Shown in pieces: positions 1-7,696 of a stretch of 64,000 nucleotides of DNA. How positions within the stretch are numbered: position 1 is the first letter of the stretch; each line of letters opens with the position of its first letter. The notes under the pieces were generated by a model, which had not been told where the DNA came from, searched no databases, and saw only the letters and a list, made by a program, of their open reading frames with translations. Both the position numbers and the translations under genes were made by a program. This stretch comes from Pannonibacter phragmitetus DSM 14782 (lineage in GTDB: Bacteria > Pseudomonadota > Alphaproteobacteria > Rhizobiales > Stappiaceae), in the NCBI RefSeq assembly GCF_000382365.1, contig NZ_KB908216.1, positions 186,675 through 250,674 of the forward strand, read 5' to 3'.

Positions 1-75
1 GATACGGCGGTTGCGGAAGCGGGTGAGGATGGTGCTGTTGAGATCCGCCGTCTGCGGCATGTCCATGGTGGCCAT
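1..75 (-). CDS. phnE: Phosphonate ABC transporter permease, second PhnE copy (partial)
   Basis: Only the first 25 codons lie in the window; the rest runs off the left edge. The reading frame opens with ATG at 75 (MATMDMPQTADL...) one base after the stop of the complete phnE upstream, so the two genes are translationally close. Phosphonate importers often carry two PhnE permeases in tandem, so position suggests the second one. The visible residues (ending TRFRNRRI) are only the cytoplasmic N-terminus before the first membrane segment and do not prove identity on their own. Confidence 0.55.
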   Translation of the reverse strand, partial: MATMDMPQTADLNSTILTRFRNRRI

Positions 76-76
76 G

Positions 77-955
77 TCAGTGTCCTTTCACCAGCCTGTG
101 ACGGGCATGGTCCGACAGCCGGTCGATCAGCACGATTGTGATGAAGAGCATCAGGAAGATGGCCACCACCTCGTCGTAGCGGCCCTGGCCCCATTGCATG
201 GCGATCTTCAGGTCATAGCCGATGCCGCCGGAGCCGACGAAGCCCAGAATGGCGGAAGCGCGCACGTTGATCTCGAAGCGCATCAGCGCATAGGAAAGCC
301 AGTTCGGCGACACCTGCGGAATGACGCCGAGCCACATCTTCTGCATCCAGGAGGCGCCCACAGAGGCGAGGCCTTCGACCGGCTTCAGATCGGCGTTCTC
401 CGCCACTTCCGAGAAGAGCTTGCCAAGCGCGCCCGCCGTGTGAAGGGCAATGGCGATGACGGCCGGCACCGGACCGCCGCCGAGAATGAAGACAAGCATC
501 AGCGCCACGACGATCTCCGGAATGGCGCGCAGGGCGTCCATCATCCGGCGGAACAGCGGCACAAGGCGGGGCCAGCGGGCAAGGCTGCGGGTGGCCAGCA
601 GCGCCAGCAGCATGGCGGCCAGCGCGCCCATGAGTGTTGCCGTGGCGGCGATGTTCACCGTTTCGATCAGCGAGGCAAAATGATCGGCCATCAGGCCGGG
701 CAGGACCGCCCGCTTGGCCCAGGCTTCAGAGAGCACTTCGGAGGGAAAGTCGAAAACCTGCGACAGGCCATTCCAGAAGCCGCCGGCATTGCGCCCGTCG
801 GCCATGATCCAGCCGGAGGAGAACAGCATGATGAAGAACAGCAGCAGCACGCCGCCATAAAGGCGCTTGCGCCGCGTCATCTCCAGATAGGCTTCATGAT
901 GCGAGGCAACGCCCTTGCGGCTGCCGCCATCAGCTCCGTACGCGAGATTGGTCAT
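77..955 (-). CDS. phnE: Phosphonate ABC transporter permease PhnE
   Basis: Inner-membrane permease of the PhnCDE importer for phosphonates or phosphite. The 292-residue protein has a hydrophobic segment near residues 33-50, then the binding-protein-dependent transport core with several membrane spans. The conserved loop that contacts the ATPase reads SAILGFVGSGGIGYDL near residues 233-248, characteristic of PhnE-type permeases. It lies downstream of phnD, after a hairpin, and one base before a probable second phnE, so it belongs to one minus-strand operon phnC-phnD-phnE-phnE2. ATG at 955 is the first plausible start. Family assignment is firm; the exact substrate (phosphonate or phosphite) cannot be read from the permease. 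Confidence 0.93.
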   Translation of the reverse strand: MTNLAYGADGGSRKGVASHHEAYLEMTRRKRLYGGVLLLFFIMLFSSGWIMADGRNAGGFWNGLSQVFDFPSEVLSEAWAKRAVLPGLMADHFASLIETVNIAATATLMGALAAMLLALLATRSLARWPRLVPLFRRMMDALRAIPEIVVALMLVFILGGGPVPAVIAIALHTAGALGKLFSEVAENADLKPVEGLASVGASWMQKMWLGVIPQVSPNWLSYALMRFEINVRASAILGFVGSGGIGYDLKIAMQWGQGRYDEVVAIFLMLFITIVLIDRLSDHARHRLVKGH

Positions 956-977
956 GGTGCCCTGAAATGGTGCCCTG

Positions 978-1015
978 AAAAATGCGAGTGCCGGGCTCCA
1001 TCACTGGAGCCCGGC
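978..1015 (-). terminator. Stem-loop between phnD and phnE
   Basis: A perfect 11-bp stem (990-1000 pairs with 1005-1015, loop TCAC) follows phnD. On the minus strand it is followed after seven bases by a run of T (978-982 are all A on the plus strand). It sits inside the operon, so it is more likely an attenuator or 3' RNA-stabilising hairpin that raises binding-protein mRNA over permease mRNA than a full stop. Confidence 0.6.
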
Positions 1016-1032
1016 ATGGATATGCGGAAGGC

Positions 1033-1932
1033 TTACTTGGCTTCCTGCAGCTTGCGGGCTGCGATGATGCCGAGGTAGGCATCATGGGTCACCGGGACCA
1101 GATCCTTGGCATCGCCATGCGACAGGGCATAGGCGCACTTGGGATCATCCTGCCACATGGTGTCGGCGATGGCGGTGACCTTGGCCTTCACGTCGTCCGG
1201 CAGAGCCTTGCGGATCACGAAGGGGCCTTCCGGGATCAGCTTGGACTTCCAGATCTCGACGAGATCGTTCATGTCCACGATGCCGGCGTCAGCTGCCTTG
1301 CGGAAGGCACCCGAGTTGTAGCCGTCTTCCCATTCGCCAAGGCCGTCAGACCAGCTTACAGCGGCGTCAAAGTCGCCGTTGGCGACGCCAACGATGGACT
1401 GCTCATGGCCGCCGGAGAACTTCACTTCGCTGAAGTACTGGTCCAGCTTGCCATAGGTGTCCTGCAGCTCCGCGCCGGGAACCAGATAACCCGAGGTGGA
1501 GTTCGGATCAGCAAAGGCAAAGCGCTTGCCCTTGGCGTCTTCCATCGAGGTGATGCCGCTGTCCTTGCGGGCAAAACCGATGGCGTAATAACCGGTGGAG
1601 CCATCAAGGTTCTGCTTGGTCAGAACCGGCTCAACGGCTTCAGCGTTGGTCAGGTAGATCTTGGCATAGGCCGAAGCGCCGAGGCCGGCGAAGTCGATCG
1701 AACCGCCGAGCATGCCCTGGATCACGCCGTCGTAGTCGGCCGGGGTGAAGAGCTTGACCGGCACGCCGAGGGCTTCTTCCACCTTGACGCGGAAGCACTC
1801 GTTCGAGGTCATGCGGTCCTGGGCGTTTTCACCGCCGAGGATGCCGATGTTGAACTGGGTGATCTTTTCCTGCGCACCGGCAACGGTGGTGCAGGCAAGC
1901 GAGAGGGCAGTCGCCAGAAGCAGCTTCTTCAT
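1033..1932 (-). CDS. phnD: Phosphonate ABC transporter substrate-binding protein PhnD
   Basis: Periplasmic binding protein that delivers phosphonates to PhnE/PhnC. I chose ATG at 1932, preceded by GGAG seven bases upstream, because it begins exactly at a signal peptide (MKKLLLATALSLACTTVAGA, cleavage near residue 20). A longer in-frame extension upstream lacks signal character. The 299-residue length and the PhnD/SsuA-like fold with STSGYLVP near residues 145-155 (a conserved ligand loop in this family) fit PhnD. It is flanked by stem-loops on both sides within the operon, a common arrangement for highly expressed binding-protein genes. Confidence 0.93.
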   Translation of the reverse strand: MKKLLLATALSLACTTVAGAQEKITQFNIGILGGENAQDRMTSNECFRVKVEEALGVPVKLFTPADYDGVIQGMLGGSIDFAGLGASAYAKIYLTNAEAVEPVLTKQNLDGSTGYYAIGFARKDSGITSMEDAKGKRFAFADPNSTSGYLVPGAELQDTYGKLDQYFSEVKFSGGHEQSIVGVANGDFDAAVSWSDGLGEWEDGYNSGAFRKAADAGIVDMNDLVEIWKSKLIPEGPFVIRKALPDDVKAKVTAIADTMWQDDPKCAYALSHGDAKDLVPVTHDAYLGIIAARKLQEAK

Positions 1933-1957
1933 GAGAACTCCATTTTCACAGAATAGG

Positions 1958-1989
1958 GGCCTGAACCGGCTTGGGTCCGGATTCAGGCC
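1958..1989 (-). terminator. Stem-loop between phnC and phnD
   Basis: Arms 1958-1969 and 1977-1989 pair over 12 bp with a single bulged A at 1981 and a 7-base loop. No T run follows, so it is probably an intercistronic RNA structure, not an intrinsic terminator. It lies 25 bases ahead of the phnD start. Confidence 0.5.
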
Positions 1990-1996
1990 GGGACCG

Positions 1997-2833
1997 TCAG
2001 GACACCATCGCGGCGGCGTAGGCAGGCTGGGACCACGCGGGATCTTCAGCCCTTGCGTCCGCCGGAATGCTTGTGGAGGTGGCAGCTTCGTTGAAGCTGT
2101 CATCGGCTCCGTAAATCTCGCGGGCAACGCTGGTCGTCAGCTCGTCCGCCGTGCCGTCAAACACCACTTCGCCATCGCGCATGCCGATCACCCGGTCGCA
2201 GTAGCGCCGCGCGGTGTCGAGCGTGTGCAGGTTGGCAATCACCATGCGGCCGTCTTCCACGTTGATCTTCTTCAGCGTGTCCATGACGATCTGCGCATTC
2301 ATCGGATCAAGGCTTGCAATCGGCTCGTCAGCCAGAATGATCTTCGGATCCTGCATCAGGGCGCGGGCAATGGCGACGCGCTGCTGCTGGCCGCCGGAGA
2401 GAGCCTCCGCCCGCTTCGGCGCCTGCTCGGCGATGCCAAGCCGGTCCAGAATTTCGAGCGCCTTGAGAATATCGGCGCGGGACCAGAGGCTGAACAGCGT
2501 CTCGATCGTGGAGCGGCGGTTCAGGATGCCGTGCAGCACATTGGAGGCCACATCCATGCGCGGCACCAGGTTGAACTGCTGGAAGATCATGGCGCACTGG
2601 GACTGCCAGGCCCGCGAGGCCGCCCCCTTCAGCGCCAGGATGTTGCGGCCCTCAACCAGGATTTCGCCGGCACTGGCATCCGTCAGGCGGTTCATCATGC
2701 GCAGGAACGTCGACTTGCCCGCCCCGGACCGGCCGATGATGCCGACGAAGGCGGGACCGGAGACCTCAAAACTGATCCGGTTCACGGCTGCCTTCTGACC
2801 GAACAGACGCGTAACTTCCCTGACTTCCAGCAT
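1997..2833 (-). CDS. phnC: Phosphonate ABC transporter ATP-binding protein PhnC
   Basis: Cytoplasmic ATPase that powers PhnE. Walker A is GRSGAGKST near residues 34-42, the signature is [15 protein letters not shown], and Walker B is [12 protein letters not shown]. The 278-residue length fits the family. ATG at 2833 follows GGGGTGG at good spacing. It is the first gene of the phn transport operon, with an AT-rich upstream region (2834-3043) that probably holds the promoter. I saw no convincing Pho box, only one CTGTCAC half-site, so PhoB control is possible but unsupported here. Confidence 0.93.
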   Translation of the reverse strand: MLEVREVTRLFGQKAAVNRISFEVSGPAFVGIIGRSGAGKSTFLRMMNRLTDASAGEILVEGRNILALKGAASRAWQSQCAMIFQQFNLVPRMDVASNVLHGILNRRSTIETLFSLWSRADILKALEILDRLGIAEQAPKRAEALSGGQQQRVAIARALMQDPKIILADEPIASLDPMNAQIVMDTLKKINVEDGRMVIANLHTLDTARRYCDRVIGMRDGEVVFDGTADELTTSVAREIYGADDSFNEAATSTSIPADARAEDPAWSQPAYAAAMVS

Positions 2834-3043
2834 TGGCCACCCCTTTTTGCTCGGCGTAACCTAGTGCTCCTGTGTGACAGTTTCTTGTAGGAAGCATGAA
2901 GATCATGCGAATAGATTTAGCCGGATACATTTTGACGACCATCTAAATTAACGCACTGAAATAAATAACGAAATTCTTTCTGGTTTATTTTTCGGCTAAG
3001 TATCAACCCGGCTCCGCGCCGTTCTGATGGCCTTCAGGCGTTA
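2834..3043 (-). promoter_or_regulatory. AT-rich leader region of the phnCDE operon
   Basis: These 210 bases are clearly more AT-rich than their surroundings, especially 2920-3000, and carry no open reading frame. They separate phnC from the terminator of the Rieske oxygenase gene, so the phnC promoter should be here. I could not identify a confident -35/-10 pair. The minus strand has a single CTGTCAC (2874-2880), half of a Pho box, without a good partner 11 bp away. Confidence 0.4.
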
Positions 3044-3078
3044 ACAAAAATCCCGGCCTGCAGGAGAAGGCCGGGATC
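3044..3078 (-). terminator. Rho-independent terminator of the Rieske oxygenase gene
   Basis: A perfect 10-bp stem (3050-3059 with 3068-3077, 8-base loop) is followed on the minus strand by a T run (plus-strand A run 3046-3050). It lies 28 bases beyond the stop of the Rieske gene and separates it from phnC. Confidence 0.8.
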
Positions 3079-3105
3079 TTGGAACATCAGGCTCTGGAGG
3101 AAGCT

Positions 3106-4164
3106 TCAGCTCATCCAGCGAAGTTCACGGCCACGCACCGGATTGACGAATGCACGCCCCTCGGCCTGTGACGCGGACCACTCGCGCTTCAGCTGCATCC
3201 ACCAGCGCCCTTGCGTATCCGCATCATTGATCAGCATGAGCTTGGGATTGTACTCCAGCCCCTCGCGCTGCTGGATGACGACGCGGCGGTCCTGACCGAG
3301 GAAGACATTCATCAGATGGCGGATCAGCGGCTTGAACGGCCCGATCCAGCCCATGCTGGCCCAGAACATCTGCCGCACTTCCGTCTCATCCTCGCTCACC
3401 GGGGTGATGGTGGTCAGGCCGACAACGGAATGCTTCGAGCCCTTGATATGCTCGATGCGCAGGCCCGGCAGCATGTAGCGGATTTCCGTCGTCACATCAT
3501 CGCCCAGCAGCTTGTAGGCAATGTTCTGCGGCGGCAGCTTGTGGCGCACCATGGCCCAGCCCAGTTCCGACGGCTCGAAGAGCTTGCGCTTGGGCCGGAG
3601 CTTCGAGGCGTTCTTCTTGAACCACCAGGAGGTATGGACGAAGGCGGCGTGGGTCGGGTCCATCAGGCCAAGGGCCGCATGGTCCACCGAACAGACGAAG
3701 TGCTGCATGATGTGCAGGGCCGGGCCCTGCTCCACCGCAAAATCCGGCAGCATCGGCGGCTGCGGCCGGCGGCCTTCCGCCGGGCTTTCGCCATTGGCGG
3801 CGAAATAGACCCAGATCAGCCCCTGCTGCTCCACGACGGGATAGGCACCACAGGTGATCTTGGAAAAGTCGATGGTCTGGTCTTCGTGGGTGGAGGGAAT
3901 ATCAACACAGACGCCATCCGTATCAAAGCGCCAGCCGTGATAGCAGCATTGCACGGTCTCGCCGTCGAACTTGCCATGGCGCAGCGGTATGCCGCGGTGC
4001 GGGCAGATGTCGCGCAGGGCGAACACCTTGCCGGCCTTGTCCCGGCCCAGCAGCACCATGTCCCCCATCAGCTTCTTGCCGGTCATCGCGCCGGGTTTGA
4101 TCTCCGCGCCCGGACAGGCCACGTACCACAGACCGCGCAGAAGTTCCGCCTTGAGATTATCCAC
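3106..4164 (-). CDS. Rieske [2Fe-2S] aromatic ring-hydroxylating oxygenase, vanillate O-demethylase type
   Basis: Oxygenase component of a Rieske non-haem iron oxygenase; such enzymes dioxygenate, hydroxylate or demethylate aromatic or related substrates using electrons from a separate reductase. The Rieske cluster ligands are CPH (C54, H56) and CCYHGW (C73, H76). The mononuclear iron site follows near residues 158-175 as a D-x-x-H-x4-H pattern (MDPTHAAFVH). The 352-residue length and layout fit the VanA-like group. No ferredoxin reductase gene (VanB-like) is nearby, so its electron donor is unknown. It has its own terminator and is probably monocistronic. Substrate cannot be predicted. Confidence 0.85.
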   Translation of the reverse strand: MDNLKAELLRGLWYVACPGAEIKPGAMTGKKLMGDMVLLGRDKAGKVFALRDICPHRGIPLRHGKFDGETVQCCYHGWRFDTDGVCVDIPSTHEDQTIDFSKITCGAYPVVEQQGLIWVYFAANGESPAEGRRPQPPMLPDFAVEQGPALHIMQHFVCSVDHAALGLMDPTHAAFVHTSWWFKKNASKLRPKRKLFEPSELGWAMVRHKLPPQNIAYKLLGDDVTTEIRYMLPGLRIEHIKGSKHSVVGLTTITPVSEDETEVRQMFWASMGWIGPFKPLIRHLMNVFLGQDRRVVIQQREGLEYNPKLMLINDADTQGRWWMQLKREWSASQAEGRAFVNPVRGRELRWMS

Positions 4165-4294
4165 CTGAAGTCACCCTGAAACCGGCTGCCGAAGCCTCTT
4201 TTGTCCGGGTGTACCCGAGCAGGACGGCAGGCTCAAGGCTTCGATGCAGCGGCCCGGTCCGCAGCATTACGGATGCAGGGCGGGCAGGAAGGCC

Positions 4295-4906
4295 TCAGGC
4301 GGCGCTGGAGAGAAGCGTGCCGATCTGTTCACGCGTGCCCGCATAGAGCGAGGAAACCGACGCGCTCTGGTAGCTGGAGGAGACGCCGTTGCCGCTGACA
4401 TTGATGCTGCCTGCGCTGGCGGAACGGGCGGAGAGGCCGGTCGCGCTGTCATAGGAAACGCGGTCATAGGATACGAAGGAGGCAGAAATCTTCTGGCCGC
4501 CGATCTCGCCTTCGATCAGGGTCTCGGTGATCGTGGCGCTTTCGTAGGCCATTGAGCTCAGGGATGAGCCGCCTGTTCCGCTGTCTTCGCCGAGTGCCGA
4601 GCGGATTTTATTTGCAGCCTTCGTGTAATCCTCGGAAGAGGCCAAAGGAGATTTTTCGTTATCCTTGCCGTCTTCCTTGCCCTTCTGGACAGCCTCACGC
4701 AGCGTTTTGATGACGGCTTCCGCTTCCTGAGCCTGCTTGGTTGCGGCTTCCAGAACAGAACTACTTGCGCTATCCTTGGCTGCAGGCTTCGCAGAGGAAC
4801 CGGCAGGCGTTGCATCCAGCAGGCTCCCGCCCTTTGACCCGGTCGAGTTCTGGGACATGGAAAACAGGCTGGCAGAGGTGGTCGTCGTCTGGATCGAAAG
4901 CTGCAT
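4295..4906 (-). CDS. Unknown serine/alanine-rich protein
   Basis: I do not recognise this family. ATG at 4906 has GGAG six bases upstream; another in-frame ATG at 4918 is possible. The 203-residue product is rich in Ser, Ala, Thr and Gly, with a charged, probably helical middle stretch (about residues 60-100, many Glu/Lys/Gln). The C-terminal third is Ser/Gly-rich with repeated SxS patterns. No signal peptide, membrane span or cysteine pair is visible. A CtrA-type site lies about 60 bases upstream of the start, which could place the gene under cell-cycle or motility control. Composition resembles secreted or flagellum-associated low-complexity proteins, but that is only a guess. Confidence 0.65.
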   Translation of the reverse strand: MQLSIQTTTTSASLFSMSQNSTGSKGGSLLDATPAGSSAKPAAKDSASSSVLEAATKQAQEAEAVIKTLREAVQKGKEDGKDNEKSPLASSEDYTKAANKIRSALGEDSGTGGSSLSSMAYESATITETLIEGEIGGQKISASFVSYDRVSYDSATGLSARSASAGSINVSGNGVSSSYQSASVSSLYAGTREQIGTLLSSAA

Positions 4907-4965
4907 GCCGGGCTCCATCCTGGGCTGCGGGCGGCGAATCTGAAGCAGAGTGTCGGGGGAAAAGA

Positions 4966-4982
4966 TTAACGCACCATTAACC
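4966..4982 (+). promoter_or_regulatory. Candidate CtrA binding site
   Basis: TTAA (4966-4969), seven bases, then TTAACC (4977-4982) matches the full TTAA-N7-TTAA consensus of the alphaproteobacterial cell-cycle regulator CtrA. It lies between two divergent genes, 60 bases from the minus-strand start at 4906 and 68 bases from the plus-strand start at 5050, so it could serve either. It sits in GC-rich sequence where such a match is unlikely by chance, but binding is unproven. Confidence 0.5.
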
Positions 4983-5049
4983 AATCTTTCTGGAAGCTGG
5001 ATTGCGGGCCTGACTGATGGGCTGGGGGATTGAAACGGAGGAAACGATC

Positions 5050-5427
5050 ATGCCGGTCACACAGATCTTCTCGCTTCCCGGCCGCAGCGCCGAGGAAAAG
5101 CAGCTCATCATGGAGTGCATCCATGAGGCGCTGATGACGCGTTTCGATATTCCCCATGACGATCAGTACATGATCTTCAACGAGAAGGCGCGGGAGGACT
5201 TCTTTTTCGGCACGTTCCCCGAGATGGAGCGCAGTGATGCCTTCCTTCTGATCCAGATCACCGTCAGCAACACCCGCAGCGTGGAAATGAAGAAGAACCT
5301 CTACAAGGCCATCTGCGACAAGCTCGGCCGCAAGGCAGGCGTCATGCATGACGACGTGATGGTGTCGCTCGTCGAGGTGACGCGCGACTGCTGGTCCTTC
5401 GGCCGGGGCATTGCGCAATACACCTGA
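5050..5427 (+). CDS. Tautomerase family protein
   Basis: Member of the 4-oxalocrotonate tautomerase superfamily, enzymes that use an N-terminal proline as general base. ATG at 5050 is preceded by GGAGG eight bases upstream, and it places Pro at position 2, the catalytic proline after Met removal (MPVTQIFSLPGR). A longer frame from 5017 would bury this proline and is rejected. At 125 residues it is a two-module member, and a WSFG motif near residue 117 is shared with related tautomerases. Substrate is unknown. Confidence 0.82.
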   Translation: MPVTQIFSLPGRSAEEKQLIMECIHEALMTRFDIPHDDQYMIFNEKAREDFFFGTFPEMERSDAFLLIQITVSNTRSVEMKKNLYKAICDKLGRKAGVMHDDVMVSLVEVTRDCWSFGRGIAQYT

Positions 5428-5651
5428 CCGGCTTCGCATGGAACGCGCAATCCCGCTCAGGCGCCGGAGGCGAAAAATATCGAAGTGTTAACGTGTGAGT
5501 GGGACGATTCCCCAGGATATGACGAATCCTGACGGAAAATCCGTATCCAATCCCGGCTCAGTGTCCTTAATCTTGCAGGGATTGGAAGGTTGCTTCGCCG
5601 GCTGCCGCCCATTCCCATCCTGTCGCAACAGTTTGCAGGTCGCCCCGAACC

Positions 5652-6470
5652 ATGTGCCGTCTGGCTGCCTATCTCGGAACCGAGATCCCGCTCGAAAACA
5701 TCATTGCCAAGCCCCGGCATTCCCTGCTCGTGCAGAGCCTGGATGCGCAGGAAGCGAAACTCAGGGTCAATGGCGACGGCTTCGGCATTGCCTGGTATGG
5801 CCATGCAGCAGAGCCCGGCCTGTTCAAGGACGTGCTGCCGGCCTGGGCCGATACCAATCTGCAGAGCATCTGCCGGCTGGTGACCTCCCGGCTGTTTCTG
5901 GCGCATGTGCGCGCAGCGACCACGGGAGCGACGTCACGGGACAACTGCCATCCGTTCTCTCATGGCCGCTGGGCCTTCATGCATAATGGCAACATCGGCG
6001 ATTTCGCCCGCATCCGCCGCGAGATGGAAATGCTCATCAATGAGGATTTCTATGCGCTGCGCCGGGGCACGACGGATTCCGAACTCTTCTTCCTGCTGCT
6101 CCTGACCAATGGCCTGGAGGAGAACCCGCGTGCCGCGCTGGATCTGACGCTCTCGCAGGTGCTGGATATAGCCGCCCGCCGCACCACCGGCGAAAAGCCC
6201 ATCCGGCTCACCTGTGTCTTCACCGAGGGCACGGAGCTTTTCGCCTTCCGCTATGCCGATGATGCGGCAGCCCCTACGCTCTACATCTCCGAATGCCTCG
6301 ACCACGGTGGCCGCGCCTTTGCCTCCGAGCCGCTGGAGGGCGCCTGCGCGCGCTGGCGTCCGGTGGAACAGGGCCATCTTTACCGCCTGTCCCCGACCGG
6401 TGTTGAGCAGACGCCGCTGGCCGTGCCCCTGAGCGGCGCGGCAGAGCGCGTTCTGGAAGCGGCCTGCTGA
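5652..6470 (+). CDS. Class II glutamine amidotransferase, YafJ/EgtC-like
   Basis: N-terminal nucleophile glutamine amidotransferase. Met-Cys at the start (MCRLAAYLG) supplies the catalytic Cys2. Further family landmarks are GDGFGIAWYG near residues 41-50, the RAATTG region near residues 89-95, and HNGNI near residue 112, where the Asn and Gly help form the oxyanion hole. The 272 residues form a single glutaminase domain with no fused synthetase, as in EgtC (ergothioneine pathway) and YafJ. No egt genes are nearby, so the physiological substrate is open. It is followed by an XRE-cupin regulator with its own promoter. Confidence 0.87.
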   Translation: MCRLAAYLGTEIPLENIIAKPRHSLLVQSLDAQEAKLRVNGDGFGIAWYGHAAEPGLFKDVLPAWADTNLQSICRLVTSRLFLAHVRAATTGATSRDNCHPFSHGRWAFMHNGNIGDFARIRREMEMLINEDFYALRRGTTDSELFFLLLLTNGLEENPRAALDLTLSQVLDIAARRTTGEKPIRLTCVFTEGTELFAFRYADDAAAPTLYISECLDHGGRAFASEPLEGACARWRPVEQGHLYRLSPTGVEQTPLAVPLSGAAERVLEAAC

Positions 6471-6498
6471 GTTTTTTCAAGCCGGCCCTCATCCCTGC

Positions 6499-6541
6499 TT
6501 GACGAATTTCCATATTCGGGATTTAATCCCAAATATGGAAA
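6499..6541 (+). promoter_or_regulatory. Promoter with overlapping operator for the XRE-cupin gene
   Basis: A -35 TTGACG (6499-6504), 17-bp spacer and -10 TTTAAT (6522-6527) form a good sigma-70 promoter. A near-perfect inverted repeat (arms 6507-6523 and 6525-6541, centre 6524) covers the spacer, the -10 and the ATG. The start codon lies only eight bases after the -10, so the transcript would begin at or next to the ATG. The layout suggests autorepression and a leaderless mRNA. Confidence 0.75.
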
Positions 6542-7107
6542 AGAAAAAATCAGACCAGGCTGAACTTGATCAGCAGATCGCCCTGCGCCTGCGCCAGCTG
6601 CGTCAGGAGAAGGGGCTTTCGCTTGATCAGCTTGCAGCTCTAAGCGGCGTCAGCCGCGCCACCCTGTCGCGGCTGGAAAATGCCGAAGTCAGCCCGACCA
6701 CGGCCGTATTGGCCAAGCTCTGCACCGCACATGGGCTGACTCTGTCGCGGCTGATGCAGATGGCGGAGGATGCCTTTCCCGCCGTGGTGCGGCGGGATGC
6801 ACAGCCCGTCTGGACCGATCCGGAAACCGGCCACCGCCGCCGTGTCATCTCTCCCCCCACCAGCGCGCTGTCGGGTGAGGTGCTGGAGTCCGTTCTGCCG
6901 CCCGGTACCTCCATCACCTATGAAGCCCCGCCCCGTCCCGGCCTTGAGCACCATCTGGTGATGCTGGATGGCAAGCTGACAGTCACACTCGACGGCGAAG
7001 CGCATGCGCTGGCGCCGGGGGACTGCCTGCGGTTCCAGCTCTATGGCGGCAACAGCTTCGAAACGCCGGCCGAAACCGGCGCCTGCTACCTGATTTTCAT
7101 GGTTTGA
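6535..7107 (+). CDS. XRE-family transcriptional regulator with C-terminal cupin domain
   Basis: DNA-binding regulator, probably repressing itself and the GNAT gene behind it. The 190-residue protein has a helix-turn-helix near residues 16-68 (LDQLAALSGVSRATLSRLEN) and a cupin small-molecule domain near residues 110-188 (HHLVMLDGKLTV, APGDCLRFQL). I chose ATG at 6535 because the promoter and operator leave no room for a leader; no Shine-Dalgarno sequence precedes it. A TTG at 6499 falls on the -35 and is rejected. The acetyltransferase gene starts 27 bases downstream, a pairing seen often with XRE-cupin regulators. The ligand is unknown. Confidence 0.88.
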   Translation: MEKKKSDQAELDQQIALRLRQLRQEKGLSLDQLAALSGVSRATLSRLENAEVSPTTAVLAKLCTAHGLTLSRLMQMAEDAFPAVVRRDAQPVWTDPETGHRRRVISPPTSALSGEVLESVLPPGTSITYEAPPRPGLEHHLVMLDGKLTVTLDGEAHALAPGDCLRFQLYGGNSFETPAETGACYLIFMV

Positions 7108-7134
7108 GACCACCCGCAAGTCCGGAGAGTTCCC

Positions 7135-7683
7135 TTGTCCGATATGAGCCTTGACCTGCGCCGTAGCCCGGCGCAGCTGGATGACGCCTGCCTTGATGGC
7201 CTTGCAGACGTGCTTTTCGGCTGCGTCAGCGGCGGGGCCAGCGTCAGCTTTGTGGAACCCTTCACGCGGGAGGACGCCCGCCGTTTCTTTGAACAGAAGG
7301 TCGCCCCGTCCGTCGCCAGCGGCGACAGTGATCTGCTGCTGGCCGTTGTGGAGGGCCGCATTGCCGGAACGGTGCAGCTAGCCTGCGACACCCCGCCCAA
7401 CCAGCCGCACCGGGCCGATGTGCGCAAGCTGCTGGTTCATCCGAACTTCCGCCGCCGTGGCATCGCAGAAGCCCTGATGCGTGAGGTGGAGCGGCTGGCG
7501 CACGAGCGGGGCCGCAGCCTCATCACCCTCGACACCCGCGAAGGCGATTCAGCCGAACAGCTCTATCTCAAGCTCGGCTACCAGATCCTCGGCCGCATTC
7601 CCGCCTATGCCAATCACCCGCAGAGCGGTGAGCCGGAGGGCTGCACCTTCTTCTACAAGGTGCTGGCGTCTCCAGGCTCATAA
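7135..7683 (+). CDS. GNAT family N-acetyltransferase
   Basis: Acetyl-CoA-dependent acetyltransferase of unknown target. The 182-residue protein carries the GNAT core: beta strand ending VRKLLVHPNFRRRGIAEALM (residues about 101-120, with the RRRGIA acetyl-CoA pyrophosphate loop), followed by LITLDTREGDSAEQLYLKLGY. A TTG start at 7135 has GGAG at seven-base spacing; ATG at 7144 is an alternative. It is very likely co-transcribed with the XRE-cupin regulator 27 bases upstream, so the regulator's ligand may be its substrate. Confidence 0.85.
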   Translation: MSDMSLDLRRSPAQLDDACLDGLADVLFGCVSGGASVSFVEPFTREDARRFFEQKVAPSVASGDSDLLLAVVEGRIAGTVQLACDTPPNQPHRADVRKLLVHPNFRRRGIAEALMREVERLAHERGRSLITLDTREGDSAEQLYLKLGYQILGRIPAYANHPQSGEPEGCTFFYKVLASPGS

Positions 7684-7696
7684 CCCAAGGTGAAGC

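Noticed and set aside
2862-2891. Pho box upstream of phnC
   Set aside because: Only one CTGTCAC half-site is present; the sequence 11 bp away does not match.
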